Source: Amoebophrya sp. AT5.2 (Eukaryota; Sar; Dinophyceae; Syndiniales; Amoebophryaceae). From it: a DNA stretch of 11,810 nt. A program made the translations under genes and the position numbers. The stretch's first letter is position 1. Every line of letters begins with the position of its first letter. Positions 1 to 7,943 of this stretch are shown here, piece after piece. The notes below the pieces were generated by a model. That model was given only the letters and a program-made list of their open reading frames with translations, searched no databases and was not told the DNA's origin. The stretch is from the NCBI GenBank assembly GCA_005223375.1, contig RXOD01005963.1, positions 1 to 11,810 of the forward strand, given 5' to 3'.

Positions 1-2
1 CC

Positions 3-413
3 GCCAGCGTGATGGCAGCAGCGATGGCGGCGCAGTCGCAGCAGCACCACGGAGCTCCTGCCGGGTTCCACCCCGCGGGGGTGGGCGCGGGGGGCGGCTA
101 CGGCGGAGCTGCCCTGATGGGCGGCTATGGAGGAGGTAGCGGTGGATACAACCCGTACGATGTTGCCGGGCACCATCCCGGAGGAGCCGCCGGTGGATAC
201 CATCATGACCTCAGCACGACGGTGGCGGGCTACCCGAACGTGCAAGCAACTGCCGGGGGATGGTCGCAACGGTATCCGGGCAGGGGAGGCAGCCGTCGCC
301 GCGGCGGACGCCACTCCCGGGGGAGCGGTCTCAACAAGCACGCCAATACGGCAGACGCCACGCTGACAGCCGCTGGACTAGCGGCAGGTACGGGACCGCC
401 GCGGACGGAGTGA
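3..413 (+). CDS. C-terminal end of a Gly/Tyr-rich, RGG-type protein (probable RNA-binding protein), 5' truncated
   Basis: The frame is open from the first bases of the window to TGA at 411-413, so the gene starts upstream and only about 136 residues are seen. The visible part is low-complexity. A Gly/Tyr-rich stretch (GGYGG, GGYNPYD and AGGYHHD type repeats) is followed by a Gly/Arg stretch (PGRGGSRRRGGR), and a less biased tail of about 30 residues runs to the stop. Such GGY plus RGG tails are known from hnRNP-like and other RNA-binding proteins, where they bind RNA and drive self-association. The RNA-binding domain itself would lie outside the window, so the role is inference from composition. 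Just past the stop the DNA turns AT-rich (about 421-475), as expected for a 3' UTR. A GT within GCAGGTACGG near 386 could be a splice donor and would change the C-terminus. Confidence 0.65.
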   Translation, partial: ASVMAAAMAAQSQQHHGAPAGFHPAGVGAGGGYGGAALMGGYGGGSGGYNPYDVAGHHPGGAAGGYHHDLSTTVAGYPNVQATAGGWSQRYPGRGGSRRRGGRHSRGSGLNKHANTADATLTAAGLAAGTGPPRTE

Positions 414-2653
414 TGACGGGCTATACTTAATTAAATAAGTATTACTAAGACTAACACATATAACTATAATGTTATCTCGGGGGAAGTGCTACGGGTGGTA
501 CATTTGTAAAAAATGGTAGGCTGTGGTTGTTTCGGATGGTTTACACACGGGTCCTATTTCTACGCTTACAACTATATATTTTTTTCGGTGCATCATTATT
601 GATTCATAGGGCGAAAGTAGAAACACACGGCCAATGCGGTGCGAGGTTCGGCTTCGGTTCAGATCCTTGTACCGCCAGATTTTGTTTACACGGTGGCTGG
701 CCAGAGGAGGAGAAGAACCACATCCCCCCGTGATGTGGTTCTGGCGTAGATGAGCGAAGAAGCCAAAAAGGGGGGTGTATTGAACTGGCTCAGCTTCTGG
801 TGCCGCAACCTAGCAGTATGCAAATTGGGGCAGCATATTATGAACATGGGTCGTGGATCCACTGGTGAAGCGACCTAGCTTCGTTCTTCGACATGGTTCG
901 GGAAATTGAATCGCGTTTCTAAGATCAACCTTTTTGCCGCGCAACGAAGATTTACCTTTACTTGCTCCGCTTACCACGCTGTGGCCCATCGATCGAGATC
1001 TTACAACACATCACTGACACTGGCTACCTTCACAGATTCTCTGTGGATAAAACCGGATGTCCATACTCCCAGGTGCTCTACTCTCCACACATCAATTGAT
1101 CATGGCTCTTTAGCTGGTCAAGCAAGTAATCATCTGATGCTTTCTTTATCAACGGTCCAACTTTTTTTAGTTACTCTGCACGTTCAATCTTTCATTCTAT
1201 TTTTTTACGAGCTACAAACATCTCTGTAGGGGAAGCGGAAAGCACGGCTACTTGGGCGCCTTCGTCTGATAAGCTTGCTTTTTCCGACGGGAGCATACCG
1301 GCGCTTCCCAGCGCATTACTACGTACTCTACTTGTCGAGAGCGGTTGTTCTTGTTTTTAGTAGTACTGTACTATAATCAATGCCGGAGCTGCTTTCCTTT
1401 GGACGTTTTGCGTTCTGAGACGGCTCTTGAAACCACGGCCGGCGCGATATGCTCGGTAAGATGAGTGTGCCGTTACTCACGACCCTAGCTCTTGCGGAGC
1501 AGTCGTGGAAGCCTTGGAATCCCCGTCAGACAGAGCGAAACAGGTTTGGCGCAGACCACACTTTTTTTTTTATATTTATTCAGTCCGTCGGCATAATAAA
1601 AAGATATTATCGCGGCGGGTGCTGCGGTGGAGGTGCTGCGAGGACGAACTTTTTTGAGTAACGGCGCAGAAGCACTATCTGATTGGCACCATGGCGCCAT
1701 TGGTTGTTGAAGCATTGCACCTATCGAAGATCTTCGGAGCACTTTTTTAGATCCGCCCCCCCACACAGAACTATTCCCATCCAGAATTGTCAACATCTTG
1801 TCAACAGCCGAACAACATCGCGTAAATCTAACGACATTCAGACCATCCTGAAGGCCACGACAATTTCGCGAAGGCTAGCGCTACACCTCCAAAAGACGAT
1901 CCATTTTTGACCACATACCCGACCAGGAGCGTCCGAAACTAAATAAAAAGGAAGCGTCGCCGTCGAGAGAGAATACACCGACCATCAAGTACATATCACG
2001 CCTGTGGTAACGCTGATTTCGTCACGGTCACGGGTTGATGTCATATACTAGGTTGCCGCCATAAGTATTTCCAAGCTTGTCAACGGCAACTACGCCCTGC
2101 ACGAGGAGATGATCGCTTACGCTCCACAGCGACAGGCCAGGTTGCGTTGACAAAAATGCCTTCTACTAGAAGACTGCTTCGAGCTGCGCAAGAAGTGACA
2201 ATTTGTGCTTGGACAAAAACAAAATTGCAAAAAAATGAAAAACAAGAAAGGACGTGGTGGACCGGTCTGTCTAGAGACGCCCGGGGGGCATCTCTACTCT
2301 TGTATGTTCAGTGGCTGTCTTAAATCTTTCTCTGTATGAACGCCGTCGAAGACTGATCAGGATCAGTCCAGCTGGATCAAGCTGATACCCCACTTCCCTC
2401 TCTTTTCTCAACTCAATTCAGAAAGGCAAGCGATCTCGAGGATCTGGATCCGTGCAAGCGTTTATTAGTCGAAATTGAGCAGCATCTCGGCTGCAAGTCG
2501 GCTGTCGCGTTGCTGTGTGGAAAGCCAAAAGTACTCTCTGCATTTCTTTTTTTCGTGCCCGAAAGAATCGAAATCCTGAATTCTATTTCGTATCACCACA
2601 GCACACCTGCAACGACCACGATTCATCGAACATCAGTACTGACACAAGAAACG
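414..2653. other. Long intergenic stretch; no supported gene
   Basis: About 2.2 kb with lower GC than the flanking genes. The open frames here are short, start mostly at non-ATG codons and have unbiased composition. Structures seen are a hairpin at 714-742, an 18-bp near-palindrome at 2351-2368 (8-bp arms GACTGATC/GATCAGTC around AG), and poly-T runs near 1561. A coding-like patch at 2052-2150 (32 codons, begins after TAG) and a 55-codon ATG frame at 2156-2323 cannot be tied to a gene. The last few hundred bases are presumably the promoter and 5' UTR of the 2654 gene. I see no TATA box I would defend. Confidence 0.5.
714..742. repeat. Perfect 11-bp hairpin
   Basis: AGAACCACATC at 714-724 is the exact reverse complement of GATGTGGTTCT at 732-742, with a 7-nt loop (CCCCCGT). 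It lies about 300 bases after the stop of the first gene. It could be a 3' UTR structure, an intron structure or a remnant of a small inverted-repeat element; the sequence does not decide. Confidence 0.7.
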
Positions 2654-4750
2654 ATGGACTACGACAACGCTTTTTCGGAGGAGGACGTGTGCCATCCGAA
2701 CGCTAACTCTAGTTCGGAGGAGAACAGTTCGGACGTGGCCAACGATAACAAACGGAAGCGCCGCCGAGGGCGGGACGCAGAGTTCTACGCGACGAAAAGG
2801 ATCCGGAAAAGGCAGTTTGGCGACGACGACAGCGACTCGGACGAGGCTGCGCCATCCTCCGGCGGGGAACAAGAGGACGCAGTTGCAGGCCCCGCCTCGG
2901 GTTCAGGCGGCGGCGCAAACAATGGGCTTCCACCGGGATTCGGGGCGAGCGACCTACTTCCACCAGGATTCGGTGTGAGCGATCTGCCCCCGGGCTTCCG
3001 CGCGGGAACTACTACGAAGGGTGGAGGAAAGGGCGCGTCGGCTGCGGGCGCACCTAAGTTCGTAAAAAGTCAAGGCGCATCTGCGGAAAGAACGAGCGAG
3101 GACGCGCACCAAGAATTCCCCGGCTCGTTTCCCAACAACAAGCGGGACGAGGGCGCGTTTTGGGAGGACCCGTTCGAGGCGCATCTGGAGCAAAAGCGGA
3201 AGCAGAAGCAGCAGAGGGAGGAGAAAGCCAGGGAGCAGACGAAGAGCCGCCAGGTGATCTTGCACGGGCTGGTAAACGCCGCGCACCTGAACGGAAAGAT
3301 CGGGTATGTGGGGGACGACGTGGCGTTCGGCTGCAGTGCGGCCTCCGAAACGGTGGACCAAGAGCTCCGGATCTCCGTGATGATCCGGGGCGGCCCTTCC
3401 ACCCAGTCGTGGGAGGAGAAGAAGGTGAGGAAGGCCAACGTGAAGCTTCTGCACACCAACAGCGTGGGGAGAATACGCGACCTGCAAGGGGCGAAGGAGC
3501 TGAACGGCAAGCTGTGCCAGATTGGGAACTACAACCTAGAGGCAGGGAGGTACGACTGCCTGCTCCTGAAACCCGCTCCTGTTGGAAGTGAGGGGGAGCT
3601 GGAAGTGAAGCGCATCAAGGACGCGAATCTGGAGGTGGTGCGCAACTACGACCCGATCCTGTTGCCGGAGAAGGGAAGCACAAAGTGTGCGATTTCGAGA
3701 GCTTTCGTCGAGAAGGAGTTTGACGTGGTGATGAAAAACTTGAGTGCTGCGACGTCATCATCTTCGAGCTCGAGATCAGCACCAAGGACATTCGGCGACC
3801 TCCCGTACCCGGCGCTGGTGCGGTTGAAAGACCTGGCCGACGCATTGGAAGATAGCGCAGGACCAGCGGCAACGGGGGTGCAATCCGCGGCCACTTTCGA
3901 CGGCTTGATGAGCGACTTGCCAACAACCTCCTCGAGACCCGTCTTCGAGCAACTCATTCATGCGCAGGACCACGGCGGGCCCCGGAGACACGCTTCTGGC
4001 GCACCGCTGCTGAAGCCGAAAATCGTGCTCGTCTCGCTGGGAAGGTTCGAGGCGGCCGGGCAGCCGAGCGCGCCGCAGGTGGGACGAGGGAGTGGCGCCG
4101 GAAGTGCGGGTGCGGTGGAGGTACTCGTGGGGCGGATGAAAGCTCTACTGAAAAAGTTGTGCGAAAAATACAGGGCCGCGATCGGGAGCGCCGAACAGGC
4201 GGAGCAGCAGGTGCACTTTTTGTTTCCGCATCTCGCGGTGAAGCGCTTTCCGCTGCTCCGGCAGCTGCTCGCGCAATACTGGCCGTGCTACGTGAAGTCT
4301 TGCAGCGAGGTAATAGTGCTGGCGGCGGATGATGCAGATGAAGGTGGCGGCGGTGGAAGTTCTAGGGGCGGATCGGCTGCGCCGGCCTTCACCTCCGCAT
4401 GGCAGCGGCTCGACCTCATTCTTGCGGAGAAACTGGGCAAAACGGTGTACAGAATTCGAGGCGGTGAATCCGGTTGTGCTGTTGCGGACGACCGTTCGGG
4501 GACTTCAGGCGGCACCGCCGAGGACAGTGCGTCATTCCTCTACTCCAACAAGAAAGCGGTAGTGGTGGTTCCAGACCCGGCGCAAGGAATGGTGGCAAAT
4601 GCAGTATCGGAGGCCCATTTGAAGGAATTCGCCGGGAGGAACGGGTGGACGGAGAAAAGAACGGTTGCCGAAATCGCGAGTGAGTGGGCGGTGGGGAGCG
4701 CGGCTGGAGGAGCGAATCAGGCCGTGAAGCTGGAAATCTATGACTGGTAA
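2654..4750 (+). CDS. Nuclear-type protein with two LNGK motifs and LPPGF repeats, 698 aa, function unknown
   Basis: Intact single reading frame from ATG 2654 (context AGAAACGATGG) to TAA 4748-4750. The frame is open further upstream, but there is no earlier ATG, so this start is used. Residues 33-40 (KRKRRRGR) and 48-53 (KRIRKR) resemble a bipartite nuclear localisation signal, followed by an acidic Ser/Asp patch (57-65). LPPGF occurs three times at 92-115. A Lys/Gln/Glu helix (about 179-198) precedes two related units: 202-265 (HGLVNAAHLNGKIG ... ANVKLL) and 275-329 (RDLQGAKELNGK ... GRYDCLLL ... ANLEVV). This LNGK...GRY...NL pattern is one I associate with small beta-rich repeats in algal and protist proteins, beside many partner domains; that link is from memory. 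The C-terminal part (about 455-698) has alternating hydrophobic strands and helices (KIVLVSLG, EVIVLAADD, KAVVVVPD) separated by Gly/Ser linkers and matches nothing I recognise. No catalytic motif is apparent. Confidence 0.88.
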   Translation: MDYDNAFSEEDVCHPNANSSSEENSSDVANDNKRKRRRGRDAEFYATKRIRKRQFGDDDSDSDEAAPSSGGEQEDAVAGPASGSGGGANNGLPPGFGASDLLPPGFGVSDLPPGFRAGTTTKGGGKGASAAGAPKFVKSQGASAERTSEDAHQEFPGSFPNNKRDEGAFWEDPFEAHLEQKRKQKQQREEKAREQTKSRQVILHGLVNAAHLNGKIGYVGDDVAFGCSAASETVDQELRISVMIRGGPSTQSWEEKKVRKANVKLLHTNSVGRIRDLQGAKELNGKLCQIGNYNLEAGRYDCLLLKPAPVGSEGELEVKRIKDANLEVVRNYDPILLPEKGSTKCAISRAFVEKEFDVVMKNLSAATSSSSSSRSAPRTFGDLPYPALVRLKDLADALEDSAGPAATGVQSAATFDGLMSDLPTTSSRPVFEQLIHAQDHGGPRRHASGAPLLKPKIVLVSLGRFEAAGQPSAPQVGRGSGAGSAGAVEVLVGRMKALLKKLCEKYRAAIGSAEQAEQQVHFLFPHLAVKRFPLLRQLLAQYWPCYVKSCSEVIVLAADDADEGGGGGSSRGGSAAPAFTSAWQRLDLILAEKLGKTVYRIRGGESGCAVADDRSGTSGGTAEDSASFLYSNKKAVVVVPDPAQGMVANAVSEAHLKEFAGRNGWTEKRTVAEIASEWAVGSAAGGANQAVKLEIYDW
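2927..3001 (+). repeat. Three in-frame LPPGF repeats
   Basis: Residues 92, 102 and 111 of the 698-aa protein each begin an LPPGF unit; the first two units are 10 and 9 residues long (LPPGFGASDL and LPPGFGVSD), and the third is partial. The DNA copies have drifted at third positions (CTTCCACCGGGATTC, CTTCCACCAGGATTC, CTGCCCCCGGGCTTC), so the protein motif is kept while the codons change. This suggests selection on a short linear motif rather than a fresh duplication. Confidence 0.8.
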
Positions 4751-5430
4751 AAAAGACGCAATGATGCGGAAGCGCCCATGAACAAAAATTCTCATCGACG
4801 AATGAATGTGTGACACACGAGAGCATTTTGCGTCGCCGAGGAGAGCAGGGCAACCCATTAAATTATCTATGGCAATCCAAAGAAAATTATAGGCTTTTCC
4901 CGAAGCTTTTCAGGAAGCAAGGAAGTTGCGTGCACCGTTGTAGCCCTCTCGGAGCGGTACCATGAGGAGGAGGAGGTGCCACTGATCCACGGTCGTGCGC
5001 ACTTGCGCTATTTATTCATTGTTGTTCCTGAGCCTCCCTAGAGGTCATTCGTCGTCCGCGGGGCCTCACCATCAGAAGAGAGACGCGTGGTATCAAAGAG
5101 AGCAGCAATGGAAACAAAAGGAAAAGCTTCGCTGCCCCGAAATTAAGATGTGGGTCTCCTCTCATCAACATTCACTTTCACGACATTGCGAAAATATATT
5201 CGAACCGCTTCGCTGCTTGGATAGAGCATGAGCTGGTTTCACATTCATCGCTATCTTTCGAGCAGCACGAATGAAACAGAGACATGCTTTCGAGAGGTCG
5301 TCGGAAATGCAGCACTCGCGCTCCCACTCACGTATAGCTTCTTAGACGTAGAATTAAGAAGCTCGCTAGCAAGATTTGCAGGAAAGTTGAAAGCTGTAGC
5401 TGTCGAGAGACGACGAAAGTCGCCAGCAAA
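4751..5430. other. Intergenic region between the 698-aa gene and the 5431 gene
   Basis: About 680 bases without a supported gene. The stop at 4750 is followed directly by AAAAAGACG. A perfect 9-bp inverted repeat (AGCTTCTTA 5336-5344, TAAGAAGCT 5355-5363, 10-nt loop) lies about 70 bases before the next candidate start. Short open frames at 4995-5231 and 5228-5434 show no recognisable domain or coding-type composition. Confidence 0.5.
5336..5363. repeat. Perfect 9-bp inverted repeat upstream of the 5431 start
   Basis: AGCTTCTTA and TAAGAAGCT with a 10-nt spacer, ending 67 bases before ATG 5431. It could be a regulatory site or 5' UTR hairpin. A 9-bp perfect inverted repeat at this spacing is not beyond chance in 12 kb. 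Confidence 0.5.
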
Positions 5431-6073
5431 ATGAGTCCAAGCCAGGAGCAGGACATGGCTCCAATGGAGAAGCTGGCCTGGGCTGGTGACCACGCGGGTG
5501 TGGGGGGTGGAACGAGCACGCTCGAGCTCCAGAGCAAGGCGCAGCGGCGACGGCAACGCGTTCGGAGTCGGAAGCAGCGAGGACTGCGCGTCTTGTATTA
5601 GTAGCGCGGACGAGATCGCTGTGCCTTGCGGCTGGCGGAGAAGGCCGGCGACTCCGCGGACGACTGTGCGCCCTTCGGCATAGTCTCCGCCGGCGTCGGC
5701 AACGACGCGGCGTCGGCAACTGGAAATGGTGCCGGGGCTGCCGGCACGCGGATGCGCCCGGAGGACGAAGCAGAGCCGGCTGGGCCGGGCGACGGCGTGG
5801 CCGTGAAGTCCCAAGTTCTGGACAAGTTGGATTTTCCGCCACTGAGTGGGTCCGGATCGTTCGCGCCGCGTATGGTGGAGGAAGAGGCCGCGCGGCTTCG
5901 GCAACCGGTGCCGGGGCCGCCAACGGCTCGGGCGGCACGTACAAAGTTTGCTGGAGCAAAAGCAGAAGGAACTGGATCAAGTGAAGTATGCGGCTGCGCC
6001 TACTAGACTCTTCGGAGACAACTATCTCGCAACAACTACTTCCGCCGTCGCTGACTCTCAGCACAACCGCTGA
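5431..6073 (+). CDS. Probable intron-containing gene, small protein of unknown function; exon structure unresolved
   Basis: ATG 5431 (context CAGCAAAATG) opens a frame that meets TAG TAG at 5599-5604. The same frame then stays open to TAG 6004-6006, with coding-like content at about 5641-5907 (acidic and Ala/Gly-rich segments, VLDKLDFPPLSG, then MVEEEAARLRQ). Another frame takes over near 5957 (QKQKELDQVKYAAAP) and ends at TGA 6071-6073. One model that keeps phase uses GT...AG introns at 5500-5640 (or 5500-5604) and 5908-5956, giving about 150 residues, with a charged helix formed across the second junction. Without the second intron the protein would end at 6006. Neither intron has strong splice sites, so a decaying gene is also possible. 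No domain is recognised. The GC-rich stretch also opens long minus-strand frames (5251-5904, 5366-6064), which start at TTG or GTG and which I take as shadows. Confidence 0.38.
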
Positions 6074-6075
6074 AG

Positions 6076-6660
6076 ATGTCGCTCTTCGGTCCGCTCCTGA
6101 AGAAAATGAAGTCTCGCGCCAAGGCCAAGGCCAAGGCGAAGGCCCAGGCTAGTCCCCCGGTGAAAGGGGCGCGCTTGTACCTAGCCAGAAGCGGAACCTC
6201 CGGGCACTATCTTCATCGTGAGTTAACGGATTGCGGCGGGCTGCCACGCTAATGCATCCCAACGCGCGCGCCCGTATGCCGATGCTTTGGCCCGCATTTT
6301 TTCGCAGGGCTTCACGATCGGAAAACTGCGCACAGGTCGCGCGAAGTAAGGACGTCACTTGCCGTGGAAGACTTGCTGCAAAAAAATTATTGGCTGCTGC
6401 CACCCCGCTGGGACGACATTTTTGGCCGAAATAAATGGCCGCCCTATTTCATTGCTGTTTATCTCGCAATGAGAATGAGTCGACGTAGTTATCGTTTTCC
6501 GCCCGTGAGCGAAAGCGTCAAGCAAACAGCTGTTACTTGTTACTTACTGCGATGGCGCTTCGGCTTCACTCGCTTGCGTTATGCGTTGGAGCTGGAGGAA
6601 GCGAATCGCGCGCGCGCCAGGTGCAAGTGCATCGCGATCGCATTCTTCACTTCTATTTAA
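6076..6660 (+). CDS. Candidate two-exon gene for a basic protein of about 164 aa, function unknown
   Basis: ATG 6076 starts two bases after the TGA of the previous frame. Exon 1 (6076-6217) encodes a short hydrophobic start (MSLFGPLLKKMK), a Lys/Ala run (AKAKAKAKAQ at 19-24 and around) and RLYLARSGTSGHYLH. Unspliced it stops at 6250-6252. A well-formed intron (6218-6307) keeps the frame and joins to 6308-6660, ending at TAA 6658-6660, which overlaps an AATAAA at 6659-6664. The joined length is exactly 165 codons. Residues from exon 2 include NYWLLPPRWDDIFGRNKWPPYF; its last third is Cys/Arg-rich and less convincing as coding. The RLYLARSGTSGHY segment faintly recalls organellar ribosomal protein bL33, but the rest does not fit, so I do not assign it. 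A TCTCAG at 6056-6061 preceded by CTGAC could be a (trans-)splice acceptor just before this ATG, supporting it as an independent gene. Confidence 0.42.
6218..6307 (+). other. Predicted 90-nt spliceosomal intron
   Basis: Donor GTGAGT at 6218, a possible branch site GCTAAT near 6249, and a pyrimidine-rich acceptor (CATTTTTTCGCAG) ending at 6307. All three elements match general eukaryotic consensus. Removal replaces the in-frame TAA at 6250 with an open frame of 117 further codons. Confidence 0.55.
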
Positions 6661-7238
6661 ATAAAGCTAAACCAATTTCGCACCACTATCTTCACTACTT
6701 CGTGCGCTGCGCGGGACACTGATAAGATTGATAGAAATCTGAACTCCACATGATGGCTGTCGAAGACGTGTCTTGCGCAGTTGAGTACTCGCGAATCTTC
6801 TTCGCTATCGCGCCGACCCACACGGTTGATCGGCTGCGAGTACTAAAAGAGATGAAAGACAAGATGAAAGTGCTTTGTTTAGGAGGACGTATCGGACGGA
6901 AACAGGGCTCGTTTGCCACAGTATGGTAGTTGTTCAGAATGAGAGCTCGGCCGTGGCCGCCGCCAAATAAGTACATTTATCAATGCGTCGGCGTCGACGC
7001 ACTTGTGATCTTGCTTGGCGTTGGCGTTGAATGAGCTGCGCCCGCTAAGCAAATAGAGGCGCGAAACTGAATCCCAATTCCAAACCAACGACAATGTCAT
7101 CATCTGTTATTCGCGAAACCGATGTGGGCGCGCCCGTCTCATGGTACGCGCCCGTCTCATTCGTAGTGAAGTAGTATTACCTTTACCAATACCTAAAATT
7201 AATTCCACCACATCCACCGCCAGAAAACCGCGAAAATC
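6661..7238. other. Intergenic region upstream of the PITH-domain gene
   Basis: About 580 bases without a supported gene. It contains a small hairpin (TGCGTCG 6984-6990, CGACGCA 6995-7001), a GGCGTT doublet at about 7017-7028, and a 14-bp direct repeat at 7129-7160. The final bases before ATG 7239 include CCGCCAG (ending near 7222), which could be a splice-leader or cis-splice acceptor giving a very short 5' UTR. The open frames on either strand here have no recognisable content. Confidence 0.5.
7129..7160. promoter_or_regulatory. 14-bp direct repeat, period 18, upstream of the PITH gene
   Basis: CGCGCCCGTCTCAT occurs at 7129-7142 and again, identically, at 7147-7160, separated by GGTA. It sits 79-110 bases before ATG 7239, where a promoter-proximal factor site or initiator could be. 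Function is inference; a local tandem duplication without function is equally possible. Confidence 0.4.
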
Positions 7239-7910
7239 ATGCCTGACTCGCACCCCCAGCCCTCTCCGAACGATCACGACCACTCTAGCGACGACGAGCA
7301 CGACCTCCTCGGCCCCGGCGCCAAGTGGCTCAACCCGTTGATCGCCCTCGAGCAGGCCACTGCCCTCAACGTCGACGACGGCGACATCAAGCGGGTTCTT
7401 TCCAAGAGCTTCCCCGACCGCACCAACGACCGCCTCGGCTTCGTCAGGACTCCGGCTGACGACACGGAGCTCCTCGTGTTTGTTCCCTTCTCGTCGCCCG
7501 CGGAGGTGTTGCAGTCCGTTTTCGTCGTGGGGGGAGGGGGCAGAAAGCATCCGAAGAAGGTGAAACTGTTCGCGAACCCGGGGGTGGGATGTGCGACGTT
7601 CGCGGATTTCGAGGAGCGCCCGCCGGAGCAGGTGCTGGAGCTAGCGGAAGACGTGAACGGAATGGTCGAGTATCCGGTGAAGGCGGCGAAGTTCTCGAAC
7701 CTATCGATGCTAGTGATGCACTTCGAAGGGAATGATGAGGAAGACGAGGTAGACGAAGAAGTTGGAAAGGAGATATTTTGGATCGGGTTGAAGGGAACGC
7801 CGACGGAGTGGAAGCGGCAGGCAGTGATCACCGTGTACGAATCACAGGCACAAGCCTGCGACCACGAAACGCCGGACGAAGCATTTGCAGCGAATCTGCT
7901 GCAGCACTAG
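7239..7910 (+). CDS. PITHD1-like: PITH-domain protein (PITHD1-like), complete, 223 aa
   Basis: The PITH domain takes its name from the proteasome-interacting C-terminal region of thioredoxin-like protein TXNL1. PITHD1 is the form without the thioredoxin domain; it is associated with the proteasome and, in animals, with differentiation. The frame runs from ATG 7239 (context GAAAATCATG) to TAG 7908-7910. Human PITHD1 is about 211 residues, so the length fits a full gene. After an acidic/His N-terminus (1-25), residues about 27-205 match the family along their length: DDTELLVFVPF (74-84), HPKKVKLFAN (104-113), EYPVKAAKFSNLSMLVMHF (144-162), IFWIGLKG (179-186) and the closing strand AVITVYESQA (195-204). 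An acidic insert (163-175) sits between the last strands, where relatives have a loop. There is no thioredoxin domain or CXXC upstream. The last 13 codons lie in the hairpin at 7871-7943. The N-terminal half uses C-ending codons heavily. Confidence 0.93.
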   Translation: MPDSHPQPSPNDHDHSSDDEHDLLGPGAKWLNPLIALEQATALNVDDGDIKRVLSKSFPDRTNDRLGFVRTPADDTELLVFVPFSSPAEVLQSVFVVGGGGRKHPKKVKLFANPGVGCATFADFEERPPEQVLELAEDVNGMVEYPVKAAKFSNLSMLVMHFEGNDEEDEVDEEVGKEIFWIGLKGTPTEWKRQAVITVYESQAQACDHETPDEAFAANLLQH

Positions 7911-7943
7911 ATCTGCAGGTTCGCTGCGAATGCTTCGTCCGGC
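7871..7943. repeat. Long near-perfect hairpin enclosing the PITH gene stop codon
   Basis: The 24 bases at 7871-7894 match the reverse complement of 7920-7943 at 23 positions; the single difference leaves a T opposite a G, which can still pair in RNA. Inside, CTGCAG 7899-7904 can pair with CTGCAG 7913-7918, leaving an 8-nt loop that contains the TAG stop (7908-7910). The left arm is coding (it encodes PDEAFAA) and the right arm is untranslated. It looks like a recent inverted duplication of the gene's end, or a selected 3' RNA structure. Confidence 0.85.

Noticed and set aside
645..675. tRNA-like B box (GGTTCAGATCC)
   Set aside because: One consensus base is wrong, and no A box or acceptor-stem pairing is found at the right spacing.
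906..1229. + strand frame of 107 codons
   Set aside because: Begins with TTG, has unbiased composition with no ATG near the start, and lies in lower-GC DNA unlike the supported genes.
2156..2323. ATG frame of 55 codons
   Set aside because: No coding bias or recognisable feature; length expected by chance.
2510..2653. Extension of the 698-aa gene upstream to 2510
   Set aside because: Would start at TTG, and its composition (Ser/Thr/His/Phe mixture) differs from the protein; the first ATG is 2654.
2954..3510. Minus-strand frames of 177 and 146 codons
   Set aside because: Shadows of the 698-residue gene; Leu/Arg/Pro-biased products without domain features.
5251..6064. Two overlapping minus-strand frames of 217 and 232 codons
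   Set aside because: They start at TTG and GTG, contain no recognisable domain, and their length follows from the GC-rich sequence. Kept only as an alternative to the unresolved 5431 gene.
7107..7831. Minus-strand frames over the PITH gene
   Set aside because: The + strand encodes a clear PITH domain; the antisense frames are its shadows.
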